Positions 45,053-56,176 of a DNA stretch of 64,000 nucleotides are shown here, one piece after another; positions within the stretch are counted from its first letter, which is position 1; each line of letters opens with the position of its first letter. Below the pieces are notes generated by a model that was not told where the DNA came from, did not search any database, and saw only the letters and a list, made by a program, of their open reading frames with translations. The position numbers were made by a program, and so were the translations under genes. The stretch is from Eustoma russellianum (taxonomy: Eukaryota; Streptophyta; Magnoliopsida; Gentianales; Gentianaceae). The stretch spans positions 8,464,616 through 8,528,615 of the forward strand of contig AP025065.1 of the NCBI GenBank assembly GCA_036186865.1. The letters are read 5' to 3'.

Positions 45053-48000
45053 GATGCATCATCAAACACAATAGCAGTGTATGTTTTCCAAATGTTCCAA
45101 AACAAGATACAAGAATAAACACGTTGCATCTCCCCTAAAAATTCACTGGAGCTGCAATCCAAATAGCTAGTAAATAAGACCGCCAGCTCCCTTCGAACCT
45201 CCGAACAATGAAAAATAAGTGATTGGTCGAGGCCGATGCCATTCAACAGAATGGGCATATAGTAGGCAAGATCTGGATAAAATGTGCAACAAAATCTAGC
45301 AATGGTGATGCCCCATGGAACAGTTTCCAAAGAAAAACTTGTATAGCAGGCTGTTGTGTCTTCATCCAAATGATTGAGTAAGATAGAAGTGTAGATTTGG
45401 AAGGACGGACACACTTATAAGCATGCTGAAGTGTAAACTGACCAGTCAGTGTGAACCATATTGGCGATCCATCAATCCACTGGACTAATGAGGAACAGAT
45501 CAAATTAATAGAACAAATGCGCTGCCAACAAGGAGAGTCATATATATGCGGGCAAAAATCCTCCTGCGGGCCATATCGGAGTCGCATATAATGGCCCCAT
45601 AAAGTGTTGCTTGTATGATACAACCACCATAATTTACACGAATGTGTCTCTTGTATCGCACGTAGCCCACGAACAGCCAGGCCTCCCTCTGACTGTGGAT
45701 AACATATTTTGCACCATGAAACCCAATGACGCTTTCATAAAAACCGAGCAAAATGTTGCTCCAGTGCCGTAAAGATATTGCTGGGTAATCGTGTAGAAGC
45801 CATGACGTGAATCGGAATAGGCAATAAGACTGAACGGATAAGTACTAACCTTCCACCAGTGCCCAAAAGTCTATGCTGCCATCCCCCAGATGATTGTCCA
45901 CATGTTGTAGTACATCCTAACAATGATGCACCTACGTAATACCTTTGTGTAAATAAGAACCCAAATATTTCATTGGCAATGTCAACTATCGCATATCAAG
46001 CAGGCGCATAAACAAACGCCATTGTGAAGCAGTTACCCGATCAGAAAAGACCATTGTACTTTTATGCCAATTAACTGCCTGACCCAAAACTCTTTCATAT
46101 AATGAAAGAAATTGCTTAAATCTAGATAAATTCTTGCGATTTGCCGCTAAGAAAATCAACAGATCATCAGCGTAAGATAAGTGGGAGATAACCATCGGCA
46201 TGCGGCCTAGAGAAAATGACGTAATGTGTGTCTGTTCCACTAACATTTTTAAGCCCCTACTAAAGCCCTTCGCTGCCAGTATAAAGAGGAGAGGAGATAG
46301 CAGGTCTCCCTACTTAACCCCATGGGAGGGGCGAAAGAAACAACGAGGAACTCCATTAATCAAAATAGATATATGAGCACCTTCCAAGTGATTGAGTACT
46401 AGGGTAATGAAAAAAGCGGAGAAGCCAAAGTGAAGAAGAATAGCACGGAGGAACTGCGAACTAACTCGATCAAATGCTTTCATCATATCCAGCTTGATAA
46501 TCGCATTATTCGGCCTGGTGCCTTTATCAAACCAATGTAGAATTTCATTAGCAAGTAAAACCTGTTCAGATATGCCTTTGACCTTCTGAAAGCCAGCTTG
46601 CTGGGGAGAAATGATCTTAGGCAGAATAGAATTCAATTGAGTAGCAAGAATGCGAGTTTGAATCTTACTCATAAAAGTAGATAAAGCGATCGGGCGAAAA
46701 TAACTGAAAGTGCGCTGAGCCGCCCCCTTTGGAAGTAAAATAAGCATCGAATGTGCATTGCACGTGGAATCGAGAATCCAAGGAAAAACTCCTACACAGC
46801 TTTATATACATCCAAATGAATAACATCCCAGCAACTACGAAAGAACCAACCATTATACTCATTCGGGCCTGCTGCACTATGCGGATCTAAACCCCAGACA
46901 GCTTGCTTGACCTCATCAATGTGTTTTAACGTAGAATTGTCCGCATCCGATACAAGCTGTGGGATAGAAGTCAAAAAATCGGAACAATCCTCTACAGGCT
47001 GAGAAGTGAACATGCGAGTAAAATGAGCTACGGCCGCTGCCCCTATACTTTCCGGTGTATCGCATAAATCCCAAGTTTCTATGTGTATACGATGTATCCC
47101 TTGACGATGGTGTTTATCTTCAATAATGGAATGATAAAACCGAGTATTACATTCTCCTTCCCGAAGCCATTTAACACGGGTCTTCTGTTTTCAGTATTCC
47201 ATCTCTCGTAATAATGCTTGTTGTAACTATGCCTGAGAATCAAAGTAGGCAGCACGATTCTCCTCTGTGGGGTCAAGATCATATACTATCTCTAGTGACC
47301 GAGCACGCTGCTCTGTATACTGTAAACGATGAAAGATATTACTGAATACCTCTTTGTTCCACTGAGAAACATCCTCTTTGAAACAACACAGCTTTGCGCA
47401 TAACCCCCTCATGCCCCCAATAGTAGGATATGACTCCCAAGTAGATCGCACGAAAGTGGGAAAATCCGGGTGTGTGGTCCAAGCAGTGAGAAAACGAAAC
47501 TGTTTAGGGCCATTAAAAGGATTTTGGCCGCATTGAATCAGCAATGGACAATGATTAGATGTAGCACAGCTGAGATGTGTCAAACGAACCTCCGAAAATA
47601 AATCATAGAAGCCACCGTTGCAGAAAACCCAGTCAAGGCGACGCCAGACGCGTCCTAACCCATGGCCTCCCTACCAGGTATACCGTGTACCAACATGGGG
47701 TACAGTATGCCCAGCTATATAATGTATCATATCAGCAAAATCAGTCAAAGACGATAAAGATGGGCGAGAGGCACCTTTATGATCAGAAAGGGACAGAAAA
47801 GTATTAAAATCGCCTGATATAAACCATGGCTCCGAATATGTGTCAAAGTGATGTCGAAGAGTTTGCCAGAGAATATGTCTAGCCGCTACTATGTGTCGAC
47901 CGTAAACACAAGAAATCCAAAAGGTATAATGTGTGGTATTCAAGTGAAAATGGAAATGTGCTACCTGATCCATAAGAATGACATCCAACAATTCCATAAC

Positions 48001-48205
48001 GGTTGATTTCCAAGAACACCATACTCTACCATCACACACACTGGGTAGAAGTAAACCCAAGCTGAATCCGTGCCTGGTCCGTACGCAACATAGGTTGCTG
48101 ATGTTCAATAAGAAAAAAAAATTGAACAGAATACCTATGAATCAATAATCGCAACTGAGAAAAAGAGGTACGCAAACCCCATAAATTACAAGTAAGTGTA
48201 TTCAT
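45053..48205 (-). pseudogene. LINE-B ORF2 (endonuclease, RT, zf-RVT)
   Basis: ORF2 starts ATG 48205 (MNTLTCNLWGLR, the usual endonuclease N-terminus), overlapping the ORF1 stop. The endonuclease shows SGDFNTFLSLSDHKG near 47790-47830 and SNHCPLLIQCG near 47540. RT shows FRPIALSTFMSKI, the ILATQLNSILPKIISPQQAGF block, KLDMMKAFDRV and the catalytic YADDLLIF near 46160-46185. A stop replaces the Gln of GVKQGD at about 46310. A zf-RVT region (GQFTLQHAY) and LFWNIWKTYTAIVFDDA end at 45053. Several frameshifts occur. Confidence 0.85.
48202..48205 (-). promoter_or_regulatory. ATGA stop/start overlap between LINE-B ORF1 and ORF2
   Basis: The element strand reads CCCAATGAATAC: the TGA ends ORF1 (..YHLSQ) and the ATG begins ORF2 (MNTLTCNLWG). 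LINE-C has the same arrangement at 51339-51342. The layout suits termination-reinitiation. Confidence 0.7.
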
Positions 48206-49500
48206 TGGGAAAGATGGTAGAGAGAGCTCGAAGACCGAGTAACACTACAGGTAACAACCAGACGGGGCGGACGTGGGATCTGACAATGAAGTCGTCTACT
48301 GTGCTTACGGATGCATGGTATGAACCCATCGTGATCGGCGTCAACAGGAGGGTTAGAAATACACTGTAATAACTGCGCATCCGAAGTTCCCTCCTTGACA
48401 GGGGGCAAGCGACATGACAGTACTTCAGATAACTAACGATATTCTTGCTGCATATGTTTCAGTGGAATGTCTTTTGGTGATTTAGCAGCCAAAACGGTTA
48501 ACTCTGAATCAGAAACTGAGTGTAAAGGAGTATCCCCTGTGGGAGGTTGTTGATCAGGAAGGGAATCATTCCATGAATGCTCTAAAACTGTCAAATTTTG
48601 AGAATCGGATGGTTGAGTGTCGGCAACCACAAACGGGTAAGATATAGAAGGGAGGGATATTCCCATCACTAGCAATGTAGGGACGGGTTCCTGAACCTCA
48701 GGTTGCAATGGTTGATCGGTGGACGTAGATGGATCGACATCCTTCATCTTCGGACGCCATTGTTGAACCACGGGGACTTGGTTGTGGTCGACTAGGACGT
48801 GTTTGCCACATTGAATGCGTTTATGTCCTAAAATGCAGCATTTATCGCAATAATCAGGGACATCCTCATATATTATAGATTGAAAATCATGATGATCAAT
48901 GCTCTGAATATGAAGCATGGATGGTAATTCCTTAGAAACATCAACTCCACACAAACCCTAGCAACTCAGGGGCGAAGCATCTTCTGAGTGGCTACATCCA
49001 TTCGAATCGGTGATCCCACCATTGAGGCAATAGCAAAAAGAGCGGATTGATTGTGAAGAAATATCGGCTACCCCGGCAGCGCCATCTAAACGGGGATGAT
49101 TGGAGCATCATATCGCGGATCAAAGTCATGTGTATATTTGGTGATCCTCACATGAAATCTCAAAATATTCCAGGATCAACGGCAAAAGCAACGATTGTAA
49201 TCTTCCTCCTTTTCAAAGCGCAACAATACATGGGCTTTGTCTAAAAATCTAGCATGCACAGCTCCGGTAAAGCCTATGCGGTCCAGAGTTTTCTGCAGAG
49301 CAGCCATGGATGGCCTTCCATTCCAAAAGGAACCAACTAAGGTGAACCGGAAATGAGCCAACATCGTCGAGACCTCAGCGTCATCAAATACAATAAAGGG
49401 GCAACCCTTGTACCGCTAAGGAATTTTCATGGAGAGGGTGGGGATTGATGGTGGTATACCACCGGTGAGGATCTAGGCGAAGGACCGGGCGGTAGCATGA
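48202..49500 (-). pseudogene. LINE-B ORF1 (DUF4283-like, zinc knuckle)
   Basis: The N-terminus reads FIVFDDAEVSTMLAHFRFTLV and the DUF4283-like block ALQKTLDRIGF...VLLRFEKEEDYNRCF. After breaks it reads CGVDVSKELPSMLHIQS and the knuckle YCDKCCILGHKRIQC (CX2CX4HX4C). The C-terminal half is Ser/Pro/Gln-rich and low in structure, ending at the ATGA overlap after a shift near 48420. ORF1p binds the LINE RNA. The start is not certain because the first codons near 49500 are damaged. Confidence 0.8.
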
Positions 49501-49565
49501 TCAACTACGGCAGGATCGCAGGATTAGGGTGAGCGGCAGCAGCAGCGGAGCTTTTTTCACCACGC

Positions 49566-49568
<3 letters not shown>

Positions 49569-49605
<37 letters not shown>

Positions 49606-49673
49606 ATGTATGTATGTATATATATATATGTGTGTGTATGTATGTATGTATATATATGTATGTATATACATAC

Positions 49674-49705
<32 letters not shown>

Positions 49706-49707
49706 AT
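49569..49707. repeat. TA/TG compound microsatellite
   Basis: A run of (TA)n passes into 'tgta' and (TG)n units. Frames full of Tyr, Ile, Cys and Val across it are artefacts. Confidence 0.95.
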
Positions 49708-49805
49708 AGCGAAAAATCTTTAGGTTTAGCGGTTGAGTAAGCATTTATCCTATTACCGGGTCTCGAGTTCGATTCTCTTCCCCAATATTTTTTTTAAAAA
49801 AAGAA
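49708..49805 (+). repeat. tRNA-related SINE-like segment
   Basis: Between two TA microsatellites, 'ggtttagcggttgagtaag' resembles an RNA polymerase III A box, and 'gagttcgattc' about 45 bases later resembles a B box (GGTTCGANTCC). A T-run and A-rich tail follow. This is the layout of a short tRNA-derived SINE head. It does not fold as a complete tRNA gene by eye (no matching acceptor arm), so I do not call a tRNA. Confidence 0.5.
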
Positions 49806-49829
49806 AATATATATATATATATATATATA
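49806..49829. repeat. (TA)n microsatellite
   Basis: About twelve TA units, right of the SINE-like segment; flanking TA runs on both sides suggest insertion into one microsatellite or expansion of A/T tails. Confidence 0.9.
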
Positions 49830-49847
49830 CCAAAAAGATGAATTCGA

Positions 49848-50102
49848 CTAGACGTTGCGACGACTTGCGGCGGCGGGTGTAACTGCTGCCGCCGACTCCA
49901 TATTCTCCAACGATCGTTGCCAATTCTGTTGCCTTTCCATTTCTTCTCGTCTCTCCAGCCTTTCTTCCACACTTTTGCAATCTCTGCAATCTGCGAATGC
50001 CGCAATGGACCCTTCTCTGACTAAGCCGACATCGTAGTCATCGGCACCGCGATCCTTTGCATCATTATTTAAAACTGCATCGGTGCCATCCATTGTTCCC
50101 AA
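49848..50102 (-). pseudogene. Possible gag-like N-terminal fragment, unassigned
   Basis: An 84-codon minus-strand frame starts MGTMDGTDAVLNND and contains a charged, coiled-coil-like stretch (CKSVEERLERREEMERQQ) then an Ala-rich end. The composition resembles the N-terminal part of some Gypsy gags but no family landmark follows. On the plus strand the same bases would be the LINE-C 5' leader, so it may be a chance frame. Confidence 0.3.
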
Positions 50103-50130
50103 AACAATATAAAAATATAAGGAAAGTCCA

Positions 50131-51342
50131 ATGATTTATTTCACGGATGAAGAGATCAATCAATTGGCCGAGCCATACCGGTTATCCTTGGTAGGCACTT
50201 TTTGGTATGGACGTCCACTGTTTGCAACTATTCGCGCCACTATTAATCGTATCGGATTCATTGGCACGGTACGTATTGGCCTTCTTAATCATGTTCCCCT
50301 ACATTTTGCGCAAGAACAGAATTATTTGAGATGTTTTGCACGTCAAAGTTGGACTATAGCAGGCACGTATATGAGGGTCACTAAGTGGACTCCAGACTAT
50401 GACCCAAAGGTTGACGTTCCGATTACTCTTGTCTGGGTTTCTTTGCTGGGTCCTCCGGTCCATTTTCATTAGAGAGAGGCACTTTTTCAGATTGGGCGCA
50501 TGATAGGCACACCTATGAAATTAGATGCAGCCACAGCTGACAATCTCAGGCCATCTGTGGCACGGTCGTGTATTGAATTGAATGTCTCTCAAGAACTTCC
50601 GTCGCATGTCTACATCCAGGTTTCTAATCGTTGTATTTCCCATTCAGTTATTTATGAGGACCTGCCGATGTATTGTACCAGTTGTTCTCGTTTAGGGCAT
50701 AAATCTACATCGCGTGGAAAGGATGATTCAGTAGAACAACAAGTGAACACATATGAAGTTAAGCATCGCCCACGAAATGAACAGACGCAGTGATGGACAC
50801 CGAAAAAACCTCAGCACACTGAACAACCATCACCGCTGCACCAGGAAAATATCATGCAACAACATCAAGATCAAGCCGTTGTTGGCCATGACGCAGCGGC
50901 ATCATATCCTTTGATATTCTCCTCGCCTGATTTGAATGCACATATTTCAGTTTTGGATGCACATGATCTCACCAGGTTGAAAGGAATAGATGACAGTATT
51001 CTAAATGACTTGCCTGCTAACCCTAATGTTTGTTCTCTTTCGGATGGTGACGATGATGCTGGTTGCCATGATCCATCACCTGATGTTAATGTGGAGGAAG
51101 TGTTCATCACTCATGTTAGTGATTTCATACAATCAATTTTTATCCATGGAAAACATCGGGAATTGCATAATGATACTCAAGATCATCCTGCAACTCCGAC
51201 GTCTACAAAGAATGAGGGCCAATTTCAGGTATCACACAGACTCTTGCGACGACAACAAAGAAATACTGAGCCGAATTCACCACCATTTACGATGTCACGT
51301 GCAGCTCTCTCAAACTTGTTTGATATATTGTCTAACCAATGA
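50131..51342 (+). pseudogene. LINE-C ORF1 (DUF4283-like)
   Basis: MIYFTDEEINQLAEPYRLSLV opens the DUF4283-like domain, with TINRIGFIGTVRIGL, ITLVWVSLLGPPVHF, a TAG near 50470 and then IGRMIGTPMKLDAATADN. The zinc knuckle reads YCTSCSRLGHKSTSRG, in which the final Cys position is not Cys. A TGA near 50791 and a shift separate an acidic C-terminal half (50854-51342), which ends LFDILSNQ at the ATGA overlap. An alternative upstream ATG at about 50008 runs quickly into a stop. Confidence 0.82.
51339..51342 (+). promoter_or_regulatory. ATGA stop/start overlap between LINE-C ORF1 and ORF2
   Basis: AACCAATGAAGATG: the TGA ends ORF1 and the ATG starts ORF2 (MKMMIWNVRGIQSL). Same layout as LINE-B. 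Confidence 0.75.
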
Positions 51343-54300
51343 AGATGATGATTTGGAATGTTAGAGGTATTCAATCGCTTAGTGTCATTAATTTGTTGGT
51401 ATCATTTACAGCTTCTTGTGGTTATTGAGCCTAAGGCACGACCAACTTTATTAATCTCCTATCGTCTTAAACTTGGTTTCACTCAAGCTTTATCTGTAAA
51501 TAATGATAGCATATGGATATTTTGGAGGGATTCTTTCTTCCAACTGGAAGATCAGCGTCCGGGAGTGCAGAATCATTCTTTTCGATTTCGATGATTACCC
51601 ACAGGTGATTCCTTTTAGTGTACAGTTGTTTATGGCATTCATTCTATTTCTGCCAGGCGACCTTTATTGGAGGATCTCGTTTCATTTCATGCTGCATTAG
51701 AATTTCCTTGGCTTCTTGGAGGGGATGTTAATACCTTTATGACTCTTGACGAATATAAAGGTCATTCTTTTCCATCACTTCGCACACTACAGGATTTCAA
51801 TGATTTTATTTCTGCCTGCTCTCTACAATCAATCAATTTTCAAGGGTCGCCTTATACAAAGAGTGATGGACGCGGCCTGGGCCGAGTGTGGCGTCGAATG
51901 GATAGAAATCTTTGCACTTCTGGGCTTTTGATTTATTTGAGGTTGTTCAATCTCATCATCTGGATCGCACCACTTCGGATCATTCTCTTATTTTTCTCGA
52001 TTGCTCCATGGCAATATCTCATAGGCCAACTACTTTTCGATACATAGACGTCTAGACAACACATCAAGATTTTGACAGTTTTATAACTCATCACTGGCAT
52101 TCCTTTCCGACTGTAGGGGGAATGAGAGGCTTTTATGAAAAATTGAGCAAATTGAAGAGACATTTGAGTCGGTGGAATAAAGATATCTTTGGCAATATTT
52201 TTGATGCTGTAGCACTTGTAGAGACCGAGGCAACAAGTTGTGAAAGAGAATATGATTTGTCTCCATCGGACGATGTGAGGACGGCTTATCATTTGAGCAT
52301 GGCTAAATTGTGCCTTGCGCAATCTCGCGCAAGGTTATTTTGGAAACAAAAGGCAAATGTAAAGTGGATGCAAGAGGGTGATGCGACACACATTTTTTCA
52401 CCAAACCGTAAAAGATAGGCGTCATCGACAGTCAGTAAAGAAGATAACGCGGGAATATAGAGTGGAGTGTGACAGTCAGCAGGATATTGAAACTGAGGCG
52501 ATCAGTTATTTTCAGACATTGTTTACAGGGACACAAACCACTCATCATGACTCTATTTTACAGCATATCCCATGGTTAGTTTCTTATGAGGATAATCACA
52601 ATCTTCTATCTATGCCCGACTTAGAGGAGGTCAAACAGGCAGTGTGGGATTTAAGTCCAACAAGCGCAGCGGGTCCAGATGATTTTCCAGGATCCTTCTA
52701 TCAACACTTTTGGAAGGTAATATCTATGGATGTTCACAAAGTAGTTCAGGAGTTTTTTATAGGCATCTGACCGCCGGGGCAAGTGGTTGCCGCCCTTATT
52801 ATGCTTATCTCTAAAGTGACAAATCCGACAACTTTTTCTGAGTATCGTCCTATTTGCCTGACTAATTTCTTAGCCAAGGTAATCACTCGACTTCTAGCTA
52901 CAAGACTTTCTGCTCTACTGCCGAGACTAATATCCCCAGAACAGGCTCGGTTTATGACGGGTAGAGATATTACGGTGCAGATTCTACTGGCTCAGGAAAT
53001 GGTTCACGTAATCGATAGACCATCTCGTGGTGGTCATGTTATTATCAAGTAGATATGGCAAAGGCGTTTGATAGGGATTGCTGGACATATTTAGCGAAAC
53101 TGCTGACAAAAATTGGCTTCCATCCACATCTAGTGCGACTTATTATGAACGATGTGTCTGCCACACGATGCTCGATTTTAATTAATGGGAAGCCAGTCGG
53201 TTTTTTTGATATGTCACGTGGGGTAAAACAAGGTGATCCTCTATCGCCTCTCTTATTTATTCTCGCTTCTGAAGGCTTTTCTAGGGGACTAAATGACCTA
53301 ATGGCGGATGGGATACTACGTGGATTTCAAGCAGATAGAGTGCCTAGGGTATCACACTTGGGAGTTGCAGATGATCTTGTAATTTTTTTAAATGGCTCAA
53401 TTCGAAACCTGCAGCTTTTTCGCCAATTTTTGGATACTTATCAACAGGCTTCAGGACAATTGGTAAACCTTCACAAAAGTCAAGTAGTAGTGGGAGCGGG
53501 TGTTTCTGGGACCCGAGTTTCACACACGTTGGATATGCGACTTACTTCTTTACATATCAAATACCTAGGCTCCTTTTTATATAAAGGAGTCAACCGTGCA
53601 GCTTATTGTACTTCCCTAATTGCTTATTTTGATGCCACCCTCAATGTTTGGTCTTCTAAATTACTTTCTATGGCTGCCCTAGTAGTATTAATTCGCCATG
53701 TGTTATGTTCTATTCCACTTTATATTGTAGCTAGCTCAAGACTGCCAAAGAGTGTATTGGATAATTTAAATCGGAAAATGTCACATTTCTTATGAAATGG
53801 TCGTCGTCATTGGAAGTCATGGGATAGTATATGTCGACCTAAAGAGAATGTTGGTTTAGACATTCGAAATCTGTCATATGTCCAGCAGGCGTATGATTGC
53901 CTTTTATGGCGGAAGTATCGTCACTCCTTATCGCTGTGGGCGATATACAGTCGGGCGAAGTATGGACAACGGACATCATTGTATTCTCATATATATGATT
54001 CGGTCTACTTAGAAGCTTATTTGTCGGATTAATGCTTATATGATTCCTCATGTGAGCCTTACTCCGGACGGATATTGTTGGACTGCTGAAACATCTGGAC
54101 AATTTTCTATCAAATCGGCCTATAACCAACTTATGTCGCCTTCTACGCCTTTTGATCATTATAGGTACATTTGGTGGCCAAGCTTGCCTTTGGGAGGACG
54201 AGTATTCCTTCGGATATTATGGATGCGCTCACTGCCTTTGCCTGAAAATGTTCAAATGTGGCAAAATATATTTCCTACATGATGCGTCTTCTGCAAACTA

Positions 54301-54930
54301 CACTCGGATCATTTAGATCACATTTTTCTTGGCTGCCAGTCTATAAAGTCATTATGGCAGGAGATCTCAATAATATTTTCTGGGACAATGCCAACTCATG
54401 CGACAGTTTGCGGATTTTTGTTCCGATGGTGGCGTGCTTCATCGATACATACAATGCTGGGTCATTTACGGGATGTGGGGCCTTCATTGGTCCTATGGGT
54501 AATCTGGAAAGAGTATCTACCATTAGATTTGTGGAGGACAGTTTTTCATATAAGAGACTGTATGAAAGGACTCTGGAGCATATATACACTTGGTGTGCGA
54601 CGACGCAGGGTCGCAAGTATTCTCGCCACATTCCATGTCTAACGCAGCTCTCTTTCTCACCTCCCATTTAGTCAAGTAGACCAAAAATTGTATTTTGGGT
54701 GCTTCCACAAATAGGTAAATTAAAATTAAATGTTGATGCAACGGTGGGTAACTCCAAAGCAGCTGCAGCTGCGGTACTGCGTAATCATAATGGGGATCTC
54801 GTTTTGCCATTTGTTTTTATTTACCTGCTATGACACCATTGAAAGCTGAGCTTATGGCACTTCAATATGCCGTCATCTTCAATTTGCCTACTATGGTACT
54901 CTTGCAAAGGGTTGAAGGACTAACTCTTAA
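51339..54930 (+). pseudogene. LINE-C ORF2 (endonuclease, RT, RNase H start)
   Basis: The endonuclease N-terminus MKMMIWNVRGI is clear; later parts (LLGGDVNTFMTLDEYKG, GRVWRRMDR) are shifted repeatedly. RT covers 52783-53795: YRPICLTNFLAKVITRLLA, LISPEQARF, KAFDRDCWTYL, SRGVKQGDPLSPLLFIL. The catalytic box reads VADDLVIF instead of YADD. The zf-RVT region has TAETSGQFSIKSAYNQL near 54080-54130. RNase H begins KLKLNVDATVG near 54725 and is cut at about 54930. Multiple stops and shifts make it a relic. Confidence 0.85.
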
Positions 54931-54946
54931 GGACCCAAAATAAAGG

Positions 54947-54974
54947 GTACCTAAATCGTTGTTACACATTGCAG
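54947..54974 (+). other. 28-nt GT...AG cassette at gag/pol boundary (Copia-D)
   Basis: After ..TAAAGG the sequence begins GTACCTAAATCG and ends CACATTGCAG, with protease in frame from the next base (GTHKSKDTSIKWFLDSGC). As in Copia-B, removal of 28 bases puts gag and pol codons in the same frame. Confidence 0.7.
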
Positions 54975-56176
54975 GGAACTCATAAATCAAAAGACACATC
55001 AATCAAGTGGTTCCTTGATAGTGGTTGTTCGAGGCACATCACGGGTGACCCGAGCTTGTTCTCAAAATTGAAGAAGGTTACAAAAGGTGGATCGGTGACC
55101 TTTGAAGACAACAACGAAAGAAGAATTATCGGAAAAAAACAATTGGAAACCCAAGCACTCTTCAAATCTCCAACGTCTTTCTGGTAAGTAATCTATCATA
55201 CAACTTGCTTAGCATATCACAATTTCTTGACAACGGTTTTGATGTGTGCTTCACTCATCCATATTGCAATATTATAAATAAAAACGGAGAAATGGTATTA
55301 AAAAGAAAAAGAGAAGGAAACATTTTTACACTATCTATAGATGATATGTTAGACGCTAAAGTAAAATGTTTTATGTCAAATGAACCTAACGTGAATTTGT
55401 GGCATAGGCGGTTAGGACACATTGACATTTCAATTCTTGAGAAACTTGAACGAAAGAATCTAGTACGAGGATTGCCTAAACTTGATTTAGACAACTTTAA
55501 GTTGTGTGAATCTTGTATTAAAGGCAAACAAACACGTGAGTCACTTAAGTCTAAGAATGAAAGTAGCACATCTAGAGTCTTAAAATTATTACACATTGAT
55601 TTGTTTGGTTCTAGTCATCTTAGAAGTCTTGGTGGGCGACATTATGCATGTGTCATCGTTGACAATTTTTATGGCTATACATGGACTTTATTTCTTGCAA
55701 ATAAAGATGATAGTGCCGTTGAGATTGCTAAATTAATAAAACAACTTGAAAATGAATATAGCTTAAATATGAAAAAGATTAGGAGCGATAGAGGCGGCGA
55801 ATTTAAAAATAAGAACATGATTGCATTTTGTGAAGAAAGAGGTATTAAACACGAGTTCTCACCACCTAGAACACCACAATTAAACGGAGTAGTAGAAAGA
55901 AAGAATAAGACATTACAAGAAATCGCAAGAACCATGTTATGTGAAAATAAGTTGCCTAGATTTTTGTGGGCAGAAGTCATAAATTGCGCATGCTATATAG
56001 TTAACCACTTATCGATTAGAAAGAAAATAAACAAAACCCCTTATGAAATTTTGAATGATCGCATGCCTAAGATTGATTATTTTCGTGTGTTCGGTTGTGA
56101 ATGCTTTGTGCTAAATACAAAAGATAATCTAGATAAATTTGAGTCTAAATCAATTGAATGCATCTTTGTTGGATAA
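54975..56176 (+). pseudogene. Copia-D protease-integrase
   Basis: Protease shows KWFLDSGCSRHITGDPSL. After a shift near 55185 the frame continues LSISQFLDNGFDVCF and integrase: LWHRRLGHIDISILEKL, CESCIKGK, LLHIDLFG, KIRSDRGGEF and GVVERKNKT with the catalytic Glu present. The C-terminal module PKIDYFRVFGCECFVL follows. A stop at 56174 ends the frame; the remaining linker is degraded and shortened. Confidence 0.88.

Larger units (their letters stand above)
45053..49520 (-). mobile_element. LINE-B, 5' and central part
   Basis: A minus-strand plant L1-type LINE: ORF1 (DUF4283-like, zinc knuckle) and ORF2 (endonuclease, RT, zf-RVT). It is cut at 45053 by Copia-C; its RNase H and tail are at 22741-23908. 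Its 5' end faces LINE-C across a microsatellite and SINE-like block. Confidence 0.85.
50131..54930 (+). mobile_element. LINE-C: plant L1-type LINE, 3'-truncated
   Basis: Plus-strand ORF1 and ORF2 follow in order and join at an ATGA overlap. ORF2 ends in the first third of RNase H, where Copia-D sequence begins (about 54930); the 3' UTR and poly(A) are missing. It is related to LINE-B but clearly diverged. The 5' limit is uncertain and may extend to about 49856. Confidence 0.85.

Noticed and set aside
49708..49805. A tRNA gene
   Set aside because: A-box and B-box words are present but acceptor and anticodon stems do not form by eye; a SINE-like relic is more likely.
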